Of a stretch of DNA of 64,000 bases, positions 1 to 9,200 are shown in pieces. Position numbers and translations under genes: made by a program. The notes below the pieces were generated by a model. That model saw only the letters and a program-made list of their open reading frames with translations. It searched no databases and was not told where the DNA came from. The stretch comes from Nostoc sp. JL33. Its GTDB lineage: Bacteria; Cyanobacteriota; Cyanobacteriia; Cyanobacteriales; Nostocaceae. Numbering within the stretch: the stretch's first letter is position 1; each line of letters starts with the position of its first letter. The stretch is from assembly GCF_017114985.1 (NCBI RefSeq), contig NZ_JABXKP010000054.1, positions 16,576 to 80,575 on the forward strand, read 5' to 3'.

Positions 1-483
1 AAGTTTGCAGAATTGGCATCAGCAGCAGCTACCATATATATGAAACTTGGTTATACTCAACAGCAGGCAGAAACGGCGGGTAACTTAATTAGTCAGGCTT
101 ATCAATTATCTGATGATGCTGTTTTAGCCCAAAAAGCAGGTGATTTTGACAAAGAAATACAGTTTTATCATCAAGTTAAAGATAAATTAACCCAAGTAGA
201 AACTATATTAGATTATCAAACCAGCATCGCCATACATCAAATGAAATGGTGGATGTATTTTCGTCATAAACAAAAATTAAAAATTTTGCTTCACTTATTT
301 TTACAACATTTTAAAGCGGTGGGATGGATTAACCTAATCGCTGCTATTAAACTTACATATTTTCTAATGGAGATAGCCAGAGTTCACAAATCGCGTGACA
401 CAGAAACCACCAAACATAATGCTATACGATACTGGACAGAATTAGTGAAAATCAAACCACCACAATATCCTTATCTTGGTTAA
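1..483 (+). CDS. Hypothetical protein, 5' end outside window
   Basis: The reading frame is open from the first base, so the gene almost certainly begins upstream; a TTG at position 13 is only the first possible internal start. The visible 160 residues end in TAA at 481-483. The N-terminal part is helical and Gln/Ala-rich, and the middle (around residues 85-130) is hydrophobic and basic and could pack against a membrane. I do not recognise a family. It is the only plus-strand gene beside a long minus-strand defence cluster, so it probably belongs to the preceding transcription unit. Confidence 0.55.
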   Translation, partial: KFAELASAAATIYMKLGYTQQQAETAGNLISQAYQLSDDAVLAQKAGDFDKEIQFYHQVKDKLTQVETILDYQTSIAIHQMKWWMYFRHKQKLKILLHLFLQHFKAVGWINLIAAIKLTYFLMEIARVHKSRDTETTKHNAIRYWTELVKIKPPQYPYLG

Positions 484-610
484 ATTGCTTATTTTTAGGC
501 TTGAGCGCGATTGGTAAACTACGCATCCTTAACTTATCCTCTAAGAATCGAGTGAGGGCGATCGCTTAGTTTCCTCTCTTGATTGGGGGCTACGCCGGAG
601 CAACTACCAA

Positions 611-2512
611 TCAAATTACTTTGGCCGCTACTTTACCTAATGCTGTTTCTAAACGAGTGGTAAATTCTGAAGGGCGATCGCAGGTCATGATCAACTGGTC
701 AATTCCCCGTGTCATTGCAACATACAATAGCCGCGCTTCTTCTTCTGCTGTGCCGTGTCCGTACTGGTCAGGCATATAACCAATACCAGGAATAAGCACC
801 ACTGGGAACTCTAGCCCTTTGCTGGAGTGCATGGTTATGAGTTTGATGCTTAACTCGGCTGGGTGATAGTTGCGGCTGTCACTGCTGCCGTTTACGCACT
901 CTATTGGTATTTGGGCTTGTTGGAAGTCGTTGTAGATGCGTAGGCGTAGCCCGCCACAGGCATCGCCCATAAAATTGGAGCGGTAAATAATTGCTATTTC
1001 GTTCCAGGGGATATCTCGCTCGTGTAATTGTTGCACTCTATCGGCTAGGTAATTTACCTCATGCTGAAAAGTGGGGAGTTTAATTAAATCTGGTATTGCT
1101 CCCTGTCGTCCTGCACTAGCGGGTTCTAACAATACTACTTGGTCATCATCCCCGGTGGTAGGGGTCATCACATATGCAGCAAATTCATAGGCTACCCCTA
1201 ACACCTGCTCTGTGTTGCGATAGTTGAGTTTAAAAATAGTGGTGCGTCCCTGTGCTTGAATGCCTACACTCTTAAAGCTAAATTTTTGACTACGTTCTCC
1301 TCCGTAAAGGTTTTGGGCATCATCATAGAGGATAAGCAAAGAAGAATTGGTTTCGGGGTTGACCATCTGGGCAATTAACTTTAACCACTCTGGTTTAAAG
1401 TCGTGTCCCTCATCCAGCATGACAGCGCCATACGTGCCAGTAGGTATTAACTGGGCATCGACAGCTGTAATTACTCTTTGAACCAGTTCTTCTATATAAG
1501 CTTCACCTTGATACTCTCTAGAGTCGGGTCTGGGGATGTCATACTTTTTGAGTAAATCCATGCACCACCCATGAAAATGTCGTACCTTGATGCGACTGAC
1601 TTTGTTTTTATCTTGGATAGTTTGCCGGAGCTTGGCAGCTAGGGAAACGTTGAAACATAGCACCAAAATTGGTTTGTTTCCAACTTGTGCAAGGTGTTGA
1701 CAACGGTAGGCTAAAATCATGGTTTTTCCTGAACCAGCCACACCATGAATTACCCGATGTCCATCACCTAGACTCCGTGCCAACTGTTCCTGTTGCAAGT
1801 CCATAATTTTGAGAATGTCGGGGATTTGCAGCTGCGGTGATTCTTCAGTGTCGGTTTCTAACTCAAGCAAAGATAACTGTTTGGGAGTAATGTGTAAATC
1901 TGGGAAGATGTGCCAACGGATTCTGTCTATTTGGCTGCTGGTGAGGGTCTTGCCAAATTGATATGCCGATAAATCCCAAATTCGTTGTTGAAATTCCCCT
2001 GCATCTGTTTTTGGGAGCATTTCATCTTTGCAGATAACTAAGTGTTCCTCAAATACTGCGGGTAGTTCACTTTCATTGAATGCTTTGCGGGTGATGTTGG
2101 TGAATACGACCCCATAACCGTAGGGAATGACCAGCTTACCTTGATATTTACCTTCTTGCTGCACCAAGGCGGGGTCTTTTTCTAGCATCCTGTTCACTGC
2201 TAGGGCATAATCTCTGGCTTGTTGTAGTGGGTGTTTAACTTCCTTTATTCCATCTTCAGTAAGCAGTGTGAATGTGGAGGGGTTAATATTTTGAATAGTT
2301 TCTAACTTCCAGTCTTTCACCTCAAGAATGAACAAGCCCCGGCTAGGGTGCAGCACTATAAAATCTGGGTGCAGTTGGTTTCTACCTACTGGCACGTCAT
2401 ACCAAAGTAAATAATCATCTTCTAATTTTTTCTCCAATCGCTGGGCTAACCTCGTTTCGCCAGGGGTCATCCGCTTTGAGCAACTATTGAATGAGGTAAT
2501 TAGTGTGGCCAT
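611..2512 (-). CDS. NERD-domain superfamily I (UvrD-like) helicase
   Basis: A 633-residue protein. Residues about 15-160 form a NERD nuclease-related domain with the PD-(D/E)XK-like signature D50 and E64-V-K66 (HPDF, then LEVKDW). An SF1 helicase core follows: Walker A GVAGSGKT at 257-264, Walker B with DEGH at 367-370, and the late motifs MHSSKGLEF and YVAMTRG near the C-terminus. NERD helicases are common in defence islands and plasmids and are presumed to unwind and cut DNA. It is the last gene of the minus-strand cluster and lies beyond a 177-bp MITE from the next helicase. The ATG at 2512 follows a TTAGAGGAAA-type leader. Family is secure; the role in defence is inferred from context. 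Confidence 0.88.
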   Translation of the reverse strand: MATLITSFNSCSKRMTPGETRLAQRLEKKLEDDYLLWYDVPVGRNQLHPDFIVLHPSRGLFILEVKDWKLETIQNINPSTFTLLTEDGIKEVKHPLQQARDYALAVNRMLEKDPALVQQEGKYQGKLVIPYGYGVVFTNITRKAFNESELPAVFEEHLVICKDEMLPKTDAGEFQQRIWDLSAYQFGKTLTSSQIDRIRWHIFPDLHITPKQLSLLELETDTEESPQLQIPDILKIMDLQQEQLARSLGDGHRVIHGVAGSGKTMILAYRCQHLAQVGNKPILVLCFNVSLAAKLRQTIQDKNKVSRIKVRHFHGWCMDLLKKYDIPRPDSREYQGEAYIEELVQRVITAVDAQLIPTGTYGAVMLDEGHDFKPEWLKLIAQMVNPETNSSLLILYDDAQNLYGGERSQKFSFKSVGIQAQGRTTIFKLNYRNTEQVLGVAYEFAAYVMTPTTGDDDQVVLLEPASAGRQGAIPDLIKLPTFQHEVNYLADRVQQLHERDIPWNEIAIIYRSNFMGDACGGLRLRIYNDFQQAQIPIECVNGSSDSRNYHPAELSIKLITMHSSKGLEFPVVLIPGIGYMPDQYGHGTAEEEARLLYVAMTRGIDQLIMTCDRPSEFTTRLETALGKVAAKVI

Positions 2513-2539
2513 AGGAAGTGTAATTTGAGGTTTCCTCTA

Positions 2540-2716
2540 AGAGGTTGTTTGAAAAGTATTGGGCGAATATAATTCGCTACTACAGAAACTCTCGTCCACC
2601 TCCGTGGAAAGCATGAAAAATCAAGGTTTTTAACCCACGGAGGTGGGTAAAGTCTCGTGTAGCCGCGACTTCTAGTCGCCCGGCTAGTAATAAATTAGAC
2701 TTTTCAAACATCCTCT
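2540..2716. mobile_element. 177-bp MITE-like element
   Basis: The 18-bp ends AGAGGTTGTTTGAAAAGT (2540-2557) and its inverted copy ACTTTTCAAACATCCTCT (2699-2716) differ at one position. The direct repeat TCCTCTAAGA lies at both edges (2533-2542 and 2711-2720). The interior has a 12-bp hairpin, CCACCTCCGTGG paired with CCACGGAGGTGG. No transposase is encoded. A single matching end occurs near 56475-56495. This fits a non-autonomous element that inserted between the two helicase genes. Confidence 0.55.
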
Positions 2717-2722
2717 AAGAAT
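2711..2722 (-). repeat. Dispersed leader element (TCCTCTAAGAAT) copy
   Basis: This is one copy of the element found across the first 22 kb (others near 536, 2531, 5722, 14307, 15369, 19547, 20240, 20801 and 22165). Here it reads CCTCTAAGAATGG on the plus strand and is followed by GCGATCGC at 2730-2737. The flanking MITE appears to have duplicated its core. Confidence 0.45.
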
Positions 2723-2759
2723 GGGGAGGGCGATCGCTACAAATAGCAAGATGACTTTT

Positions 2760-3989
2760 TTAGTCCTCACTCTCCAACTGTTCAGGAGCATTTAGAGCAT
2801 TTTCCATAATGTCAACAATTGAATTCTTGGAATCGTACAGCATAACTAAGTGATCTCTTGCTCTAGTCATGGCTGTGTAAATTCCTGCTTTTTCTTGAAA
2901 ATCCTTATCTAGATCATCTGGGTATTCATCAGCTTTATCTAGTCCAGCAATGATAACCGCATCAAATTCAACACCTTTTAAGGCATTCCAAGAGTCAACA
3001 ATTACAAAAGGTCTATCCACCACATTCATATCTCTGTCTGTAGAACTTTTGGGGGCATGATGTTCAATATTTAGCTTTGATAATTCTGCGCTAATTGCAT
3101 TCTTTAGTTTCCAATTCTGTGGATGCACTAAAACACCAATTGAAGATTCTTTATGACTTGATAAGGCAAGTTTGACTTGCTCTGCAATTTTAACTGGTAT
3201 CGCTTCATCAGAAATTTGCAATAAAGCTGGTTTAATATTTGAACTTCTAGAGTTTTTCTTTTTGGGTTGAATAATGTCGCCTATTCTACCTCCAGCTTGT
3301 TCTTTTTTAGAAACTTTCATATTGACTTCTGATAATGCTCCAAGTATAAATTCCCAAGCCAATTCTAGAATTTCAGGGGAGTTTCTATAGTTAACATCAA
3401 ATATTTGAGAACGCCCCACAACATCAATTCCCAGTTTTCGCCATGTCCAATCTTGTTTTCTTCTGTGAGATTGTCCATATACTGATTGAGTATTATCGTA
3501 GACAAAAAATAAAGATTTTGTATTATCATCTAAAATTTCTAGTAAAGCAATAAACCACTCATCATAGAAATCTTGTGCTTCATCTACTAAAATAGCTTGA
3601 TATTTTAAGTCTGAATTTTTAGCAAAATCTATAATTTGCGCTCTTAATTCATAATTATTATCAAATTTGTAATCATAATTTAAATTACGATAAGCCCAAC
3701 TGTGAAAGGTATTGCAAGTTACTTCGTTGCTAATACCTTTCTCTCTTAGCTTTGATTTGAGCCATCCACTCATAAAACGGTTATAGCTGAGGATTAAAAT
3801 ATTATCAAATTCATTAATTATTTTTTCAACTCTATTTCTTAAAACTAAAGACTTACCAGAGCCAGCAATACCTCGAACAAGAGCGTGTCCTTTGGTATTC
3901 ATGTTTCTGACTTTAGTTTGTTCTTGGTCTAAATCTTCTCTGAGTAACCTTTGATTAACGGTTTGTTGAAAATCAATCCATTGTCCCAT
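2760..3989 (-). CDS. UvrD/Rep-like superfamily I helicase/ATPase
   Basis: I start this at the ATG at 3989 because AAGGAGT lies 8 bp upstream; the frame is open to 4100 but that would overlap the viperin gene. From this start the protein has 409 residues: Walker A GIAGSGKS at 40-47, a DEAQDF Walker B, and C-terminal NALKGVEFD and IYTAMTRAR motifs of UvrD-like enzymes. It lacks the NERD domain of its neighbour but has the same helicase layout, so the two look like distant paralogs. It lies 85 bp downstream of the viperin gene on the same strand and may be co-transcribed with it. A specific function is not evident. Confidence 0.82.
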   Translation of the reverse strand: MGQWIDFQQTVNQRLLREDLDQEQTKVRNMNTKGHALVRGIAGSGKSLVLRNRVEKIINEFDNILILSYNRFMSGWLKSKLREKGISNEVTCNTFHSWAYRNLNYDYKFDNNYELRAQIIDFAKNSDLKYQAILVDEAQDFYDEWFIALLEILDDNTKSLFFVYDNTQSVYGQSHRRKQDWTWRKLGIDVVGRSQIFDVNYRNSPEILELAWEFILGALSEVNMKVSKKEQAGGRIGDIIQPKKKNSRSSNIKPALLQISDEAIPVKIAEQVKLALSSHKESSIGVLVHPQNWKLKNAISAELSKLNIEHHAPKSSTDRDMNVVDRPFVIVDSWNALKGVEFDAVIIAGLDKADEYPDDLDKDFQEKAGIYTAMTRARDHLVMLYDSKNSIVDIMENALNAPEQLESED

Positions 3990-4074
3990 GATTTTTACTC
4001 CTTGACTTTTTTGGGTATCCCTGTTGTCAGTAATGAGGAAGTGCGCTAATCTTCGTCTGCAATTGGCGGTGCAA

Positions 4075-4908
4075 CTATTTCCAAGAGTAAATACCTCCAC
4101 GATCCAAAAAAGTTTCTACATTCCAACCGACTTGAGCTAGGGCAACATTTACACCCACTTCCAAAATTGGTGAACTATACAAATAACGCCCTCTTGTAGT
4201 GTTGTTGTAAAACTGCCCTTGTGGATTGACCATTACATAGGAATCTTTCATCAAGTTGTTTGTCTCTGCGAGAAATCTGATTCCCTCATCTGAAAGGCTT
4301 TGGTGTCGTTCGACAAATTCTTGAAACTGCTGTGGCGAGATTAGCAGATCCTCAACGCTACCATCATTTTGACCTTCCACTGGCAGCACTTGAAAGACCT
4401 TCCACCTTTCTGGACGCACCCGCCTTACAAAGGTTGACATATCTTCTTGGAAGTTAAGACGGGTGACTACTGTATTAAGTTTGACATGAATGCCACATCG
4501 ATGTAGCTGATCAAACAAAGTAATTGAGCGTACTACATGATCCCCATTCCCCCGTCCCAACTGTTTTTGAACCATTTCCGAAGCAGAATCTACCGACAAT
4601 GCGACCCAATCAATATCACCAGCGTGCTTTTCTAGTAATTCAGCCATTCGCGCACCATTGGTCACAATGCTTGTTACAAATCCCAAACGACGCGACTCAG
4701 CTATAAGTTCACCAATGTAAGGGTGCAGTGTTGGTTCTCCTCCAGCAAAGTTAATTTTTTCCGTCCCCGCCTCACGCAATAAGAAAAGAAGACGTTTAGC
4801 ATCACTGAAACTTAAATATCCTTGGACATCACGAAAGGTAGCAAAGCAAAATCGGCAATGATAATTGCATGGTTTCCACAAATGGAAATTTACAGATATT
4901 GGTCGCAT
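4075..4908 (-). CDS. Prokaryotic viperin (pVip), antiviral radical SAM enzyme
   Basis: A 277-residue radical SAM protein. The Fe-S cluster motif is C14-xxx-C18-xx-C21 (PCNYHCRFCFAT), followed by KINFAGGEPTL at about 52-61, SIVTNG, LGRGNG, KLNTVVTRLN, RWKVFQVLPVEG, LMKDSYVM and a C-terminal FLDRGGIYSW. These blocks match vertebrate viperin in order and wording far better than other radical SAM families. Viperins convert CTP, UTP or GTP into 3'-deoxy-3',4'-didehydro nucleotides that terminate viral RNA synthesis. It lies 33 bp downstream of a nucleotide-kinase gene on the same strand. The substrate nucleotide cannot be read from sequence alone. No strong Shine-Dalgarno is visible. Confidence 0.93.
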   Translation of the reverse strand: MRPISVNFHLWKPCNYHCRFCFATFRDVQGYLSFSDAKRLLFLLREAGTEKINFAGGEPTLHPYIGELIAESRRLGFVTSIVTNGARMAELLEKHAGDIDWVALSVDSASEMVQKQLGRGNGDHVVRSITLFDQLHRCGIHVKLNTVVTRLNFQEDMSTFVRRVRPERWKVFQVLPVEGQNDGSVEDLLISPQQFQEFVERHQSLSDEGIRFLAETNNLMKDSYVMVNPQGQFYNNTTRGRYLYSSPILEVGVNVALAQVGWNVETFLDRGGIYSWK

Positions 4909-4941
4909 GATAATATTTCTTGGTAAATTGAAAAGTTGAAG

Positions 4942-5577
4942 TTAGCTATTTAATGCAAAATCTGTAGACTGAATGATGGGTATATTTTGACCAATTCTGT
5001 GCAGTTCATAGCACAAAGTAGAATAAGCTTGCTCAGGGTCAGAATTAGTCGTATCAATCTCTAAAACTGGTATATCAACTAGGGAAAATATACGCTTATA
5101 TGATTCAATAAGATTGTATTCAATAGAAACTTTATCCCCATACCATTGCATAGGAACTTCCTGACTTCGCTTGGCAAGACGCTGGCAAATTACAGGCTGA
5201 GAGGCCGTCACATAAACAATAACGTCAGGTAACAAAAATTTTTGTTCTGATTGCAATATAGGTAAATGCAAAGACAAGTCTTGTTTCATCAACAGGCTAT
5301 GGTAAGCAAGAGTAGAAAACACATATCTGTCAGCCACAACCCCTGAATAGTTCAACTTTAATCCATACTCATGGCTACGCATAAGGTTGCACAAAGTATA
5401 AAAATGAAACGTGGTGATTGGGGAATGAGTCGCAGCTATTTGCTCTCGTAAAGAAATTAACTCAGGCGGTATGCTGCTGTAATAAGAAAAATTTTGTTGC
5501 TTGGCAAATAGCTCTGCCAAAGTAGTTTTCCCAGCCCCATCTAATCCTTCAAATACCAAAAAAGGAAACTGCTTCAT
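4942..5577 (-). CDS. Thymidylate/cytidylate kinase-like NMP kinase, partner of viperin
   Basis: The 211-residue protein has the TMP-kinase P-loop GLDGAGKTT at residues 11-19, a VVADRYVFSTLAYH segment (the DR(Y/W) substrate motif) and the basic LAKR lid segment. It departs from housekeeping Tmk in the middle and C-terminus. The gene comes directly before the viperin gene and is probably transcribed with it from the 171-bp gap upstream. Vertebrate viperin neighbours the nucleotide kinase CMPK2, and bacterial viperins with linked kinases are known, so the likely job is to supply nucleotide triphosphate to viperin or to phosphorylate its product. Specificity is inferred only. Confidence 0.88.
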   Translation of the reverse strand: MKQFPFLVFEGLDGAGKTTLAELFAKQQNFSYYSSIPPELISLREQIAATHSPITTFHFYTLCNLMRSHEYGLKLNYSGVVADRYVFSTLAYHSLLMKQDLSLHLPILQSEQKFLLPDVIVYVTASQPVICQRLAKRSQEVPMQWYGDKVSIEYNLIESYKRIFSLVDIPVLEIDTTNSDPEQAYSTLCYELHRIGQNIPIIQSTDFALNS

Positions 5578-5721
5578 AGATGATATGACTTATGTACTGT
5601 ACAAATTCATAATTGTGTGATGTGATTTAAGACTTTTATCCATAATCTATGCCATTAATCTTTACCTTGTTGGAGGTGGTTTTTTTTGAATAATTGGTTG
5701 GGGCGTAGCCCATCGCTTGGG

Positions 5722-5737
5722 GTTTCCTCTAAGAATT
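5722..5737 (-). repeat. Dispersed leader element copy
   Basis: The sequence TTTCCTCTAAGAATTGGG lies between the EVE gene and the kinase gene, next to another dispersed repeat (GGGCGTAGCCCATCGC). In the direction of the minus-strand genes it reads ATTCTTAGAGGAAA. Confidence 0.4.
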
Positions 5738-5748
5738 GGGAAGCGTTG

Positions 5749-6171
5749 CTATCCTCTCAATTCATGTACACGTTGCCATTCCTGTTGTGTAACCTTGTAG
5801 TTTGTAGTGTTTGGCTGTCGAATTACCATCAGAGTTTTTAGCACAGGGTCTTGTTTTAAGTCTTCCCTTAGCAGTGGCTTATCTAACAATTTGCTGGTAA
5901 AGCGAATTTTGGCGCAAGGTTTAGCACCAATACGGCTGGTATCAATCCAGTAGCCAATGTCAGGGGGGTTAGTGATAATCTTGGGCGGCTCAATAATCTC
6001 TGCGATCGCATATATCCCCGCCTTATCTCCAGATTTCCAAATCAGCACTCCATCACCAGGAGCCATGTCTTTGGCGTAGCGCGTTGTCAGCCAGGGCATC
6101 TGCTCAAAGTCGCGGATGCCGTCTATGATGCGGTAATACTTGGGGTTGCCTTGAAATAGCCAGTAGGTCAT
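5749..6171 (-). CDS. EVE-domain (PUA-like) protein
   Basis: The 140-residue protein starts MTYWLFQGNPKYY and carries DGVLIWKSGDKAGIYAIAEI, the aromatic-cage region of EVE domains, with a typical EVE length. EVE domains bind modified bases in DNA or RNA and often accompany restriction and other defence genes. The gene lies 114 bp downstream of the helicase of the methyltransferase module on the same strand, which suggests that it senses modified DNA alongside that module. Its direct link to that operon, rather than to the kinase-viperin pair, is an inference from spacing. Confidence 0.88.
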   Translation of the reverse strand: MTYWLFQGNPKYYRIIDGIRDFEQMPWLTTRYAKDMAPGDGVLIWKSGDKAGIYAIAEIIEPPKIITNPPDIGYWIDTSRIGAKPCAKIRFTSKLLDKPLLREDLKQDPVLKTLMVIRQPNTTNYKVTQQEWQRVHELRG

Positions 6172-6285
6172 TGTTGGTAGATTTCCTCTCTGCGAGACAC
6201 TACGTGAATGCTTAATTTGGTGGGGGCGATCGCATCTAGATAAATTTCCCTCAAGAATGGAAGGATGATATTGATGTTCATGAAA

Positions 6286-9200
6286 TTATGCCCTCAATAA
6301 AAGTGCAGCTAAATAAACTTTGATACTGGTAGATTTAATCCCTTCATTTAGAATCAGATTTAATCTGTCTGTATCTTGTACTAATTGAATAACGAAATCC
6401 TCATTATCTAAACCTGCCTTATTACCATCGGTATACTCTTTTAAGAGTTTTTGTACAAACTTATTTTCTCGCTGAGAATTGAGCTTTTTGAGTGTACTTC
6501 TGACTGCTCCACGGTCTAAACCCTCTGGCAAGCTATCAAACATACTTAGCCGACGCTGAATTTGGGTAATGCGCTCAGATGTGACACTGATATTTTCTAA
6601 AGTTTCTGGTTGTTCTAGCTCTGCACTGCGTTGTTGCTTTAATTTCACCAGTTCGTTGTAAATTGATTGAGCGCATGATAGTAAATACTTTGTAGAAAAT
6701 ATATTGCTGGCTACTGGAGTTTTGATAGCAGTAGCGATCGCTAAACCATAACCATCTTTTTCTCCTGTTCGGTCATTCCAGAATAGGGTTTGCTGTTTGT
6801 CTGTAATTGGTTCGCCATTGGGGCCAAAATATTGCACTGTTAACGCTAGTAACCCAGTTGGTTCATCTAGTTCATTTGTACGCCCTACAGCAATGGGGTT
6901 AGCTTGATAGTCTTCACCTAATTTTTTTAGCAGTTCACTCAATTCTTCACTGTGTAAAATTTCATTCTGGGTATAAATGTCACGGTTGGTTTCCTGTTTT
7001 TTATAGGCATCTTCTTGTAAATTGCCCTGTTCCATTTTTCTGGCTTTGACTAAGCTTTGAAGAAAGTCAATATATCCTGGTAAAATCTCATCATCAAATA
7101 GGGTATCACCATAGATAGAAGCCCCTAATGTGTTGACACTGGAAATGGTAGGGATGTTGGGGTTAGGCTCAATACTAGCGATGTCTCCATCCTTTTGGGC
7201 TAAGTCTCCTACCAATTTTTTATGCAGATTTGATAGGCGAGAGGCTTGGCGTAAAAGTTGGCTTTCACTATTGGCATAATAAACATAAATGTTCTCAGCT
7301 TTATGTTGTTTTGGTCGGTCAATCCGTCCAATGCGCTGCTCTAAAATCATGGGATTCCAAGGCAGATCAATATTAATCAAGTAATCAGCATCTTGTAGAT
7401 TTTGACCCACTGATAGAGTTTCTGAACCAATTAATACTGCAATTTCTTCTTCTGGTTTGGGGCGTTCTGTGAGATTTTTACAAGTAGCATCTGGGGCAAA
7501 CAGTCTAAATATTTCTTGGCGATTTAAAGTAACTGGACTACGTTTGTGTTGGAGTGCGTGACCTGGACTTACTTTTTGAGCTTGGTCTGAATTGTTGGGG
7601 TAATACAGTTTTGTAGAACCAATCAGCATCCCAATACCTTTAGATGCGATCGCACTGTCACGAGCCATATAACGGTAGTAATCAATTACGGTGTCACTGA
7701 ACGTAGAAATTAGCAGTACCTTATGACCTTGACTTACCAGTTCTCTTACTTTTTGGGTAACTTGCTTGCGTTTGTGGTCAACAAGAAATTCATCTACTAA
7801 TAGGTTTTGAATCTGTTCTAGCTGATGTAAGTCGCCTTCACAATCAGTTAGCATTCGGTTATAAACTGATTGAGCGGTGATTGGGTCTTTTTGCAAAGCA
7901 TCAGTAACTTTCTTAATAGAACTAAGCAGCTGGTGACGCTTTTGCTTTTCTTGTTCCGGCTCAGTTTCTTCGTTTTCATCTTCCTCCTCTTCATCTTCAC
8001 CCCAACTTTCACGGTCGAAGTCATCTTGTTTATCTTTCTTATCTGATTCAAAATTGTAGTGAATCAGCAAAAATTCTTTCAGCCCATCAGCATCTGGAGA
8101 AACCGATTCTAGACGTTGCTGCATTTGCCTAATACGATTACCAAAGTTTTTAATAGTCCGATTGAGGGCATACATACTGGATTCAGCCCGTTGCAAGAAA
8201 AATCGGCGTTGGTTAGCTAGTAAGCTTCGCTGTTCAACATTACCTGTTAAATAGCGAATAGGGTCAGCAAAGGGAATGAAAAGACTGGTTTCAAATTGGG
8301 TGAAAATCTGCTCAAGTGCCTGCTCGGTACTAAGTTCAAAATGCACAGGTAGCCATTCTGCTACCCGCTTGGCATACAAGTTTAAATCTGGGGTGGCTTC
8401 TCGCAACATTTGTCTAGTGCGCTGAAGAAACAGTTCCCGGTAGGTGCGGCGAAACAGTTCAGTGTTATCTGTAAAATTTTCAACCCCAATTTCCCGGTTT
8501 TGAAACCATTGGGCAACTTCTGCGGGAAACTTTAAATCATTGAATCCTTCAGGACGACTGATAAAGGGTGAGAGAATGTTATAAATATCTTCCCGGCGAT
8601 TGTTCCAAGGTGTAGCGGTCAACAGTAGAAAGTAACGTTGCCAAGCAGACTTGCGATCGCTTTCTTGAATTGCTGCACAGGTTTTGTGAATACGGTTTTT
8701 ATAATTGCGGATTCCTTCATGAGCTTCATCGATAATAACTAAGTCGGGGCCACGATAACGATTGAAGTCCGCCAGGAAATTACTACCTTTGCGGCTCATC
8801 AGGTTTTTATTGTAAAGCTCGTAATCGTTAGATTTAAAGCCCAATTCTGCCATTTCTCGCTCCCAGTTGGGGTAGAGTTTCTTAGCAGCGATGATCGCAA
8901 TCTTAGCTTGACCGTTCTGCTGGCGATACAACCAGGAGACAGTAGCCGCTAGCCGAGTTTTTCCCAAACCTACAGCATCAGCACAGACGGCAACACCAAA
9001 ATCTTGCATGACTCTTAGGCAATGTTGCGCTCCAGACTTTTGATGCTCAAACAAGATGTCTTGATTTAACAGCTCATCCAATAAATCACTACGTTCAACC
9101 CGGAACTGACGGGGGCGCTGCTGTGCCAACCAGTAGAGAAAATCGTTAGGTGTGCCGTGATTGCCAGCTAAAATTATTTCGACAGCTTGTTTAAACCCTT

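Noticed and set aside
7848..8051. Minus-strand frame with Lys-rich peptide
   Set aside because: It lies fully inside the PLD-TIG-SNF2 helicase in another frame and only reflects the acidic stretch there.
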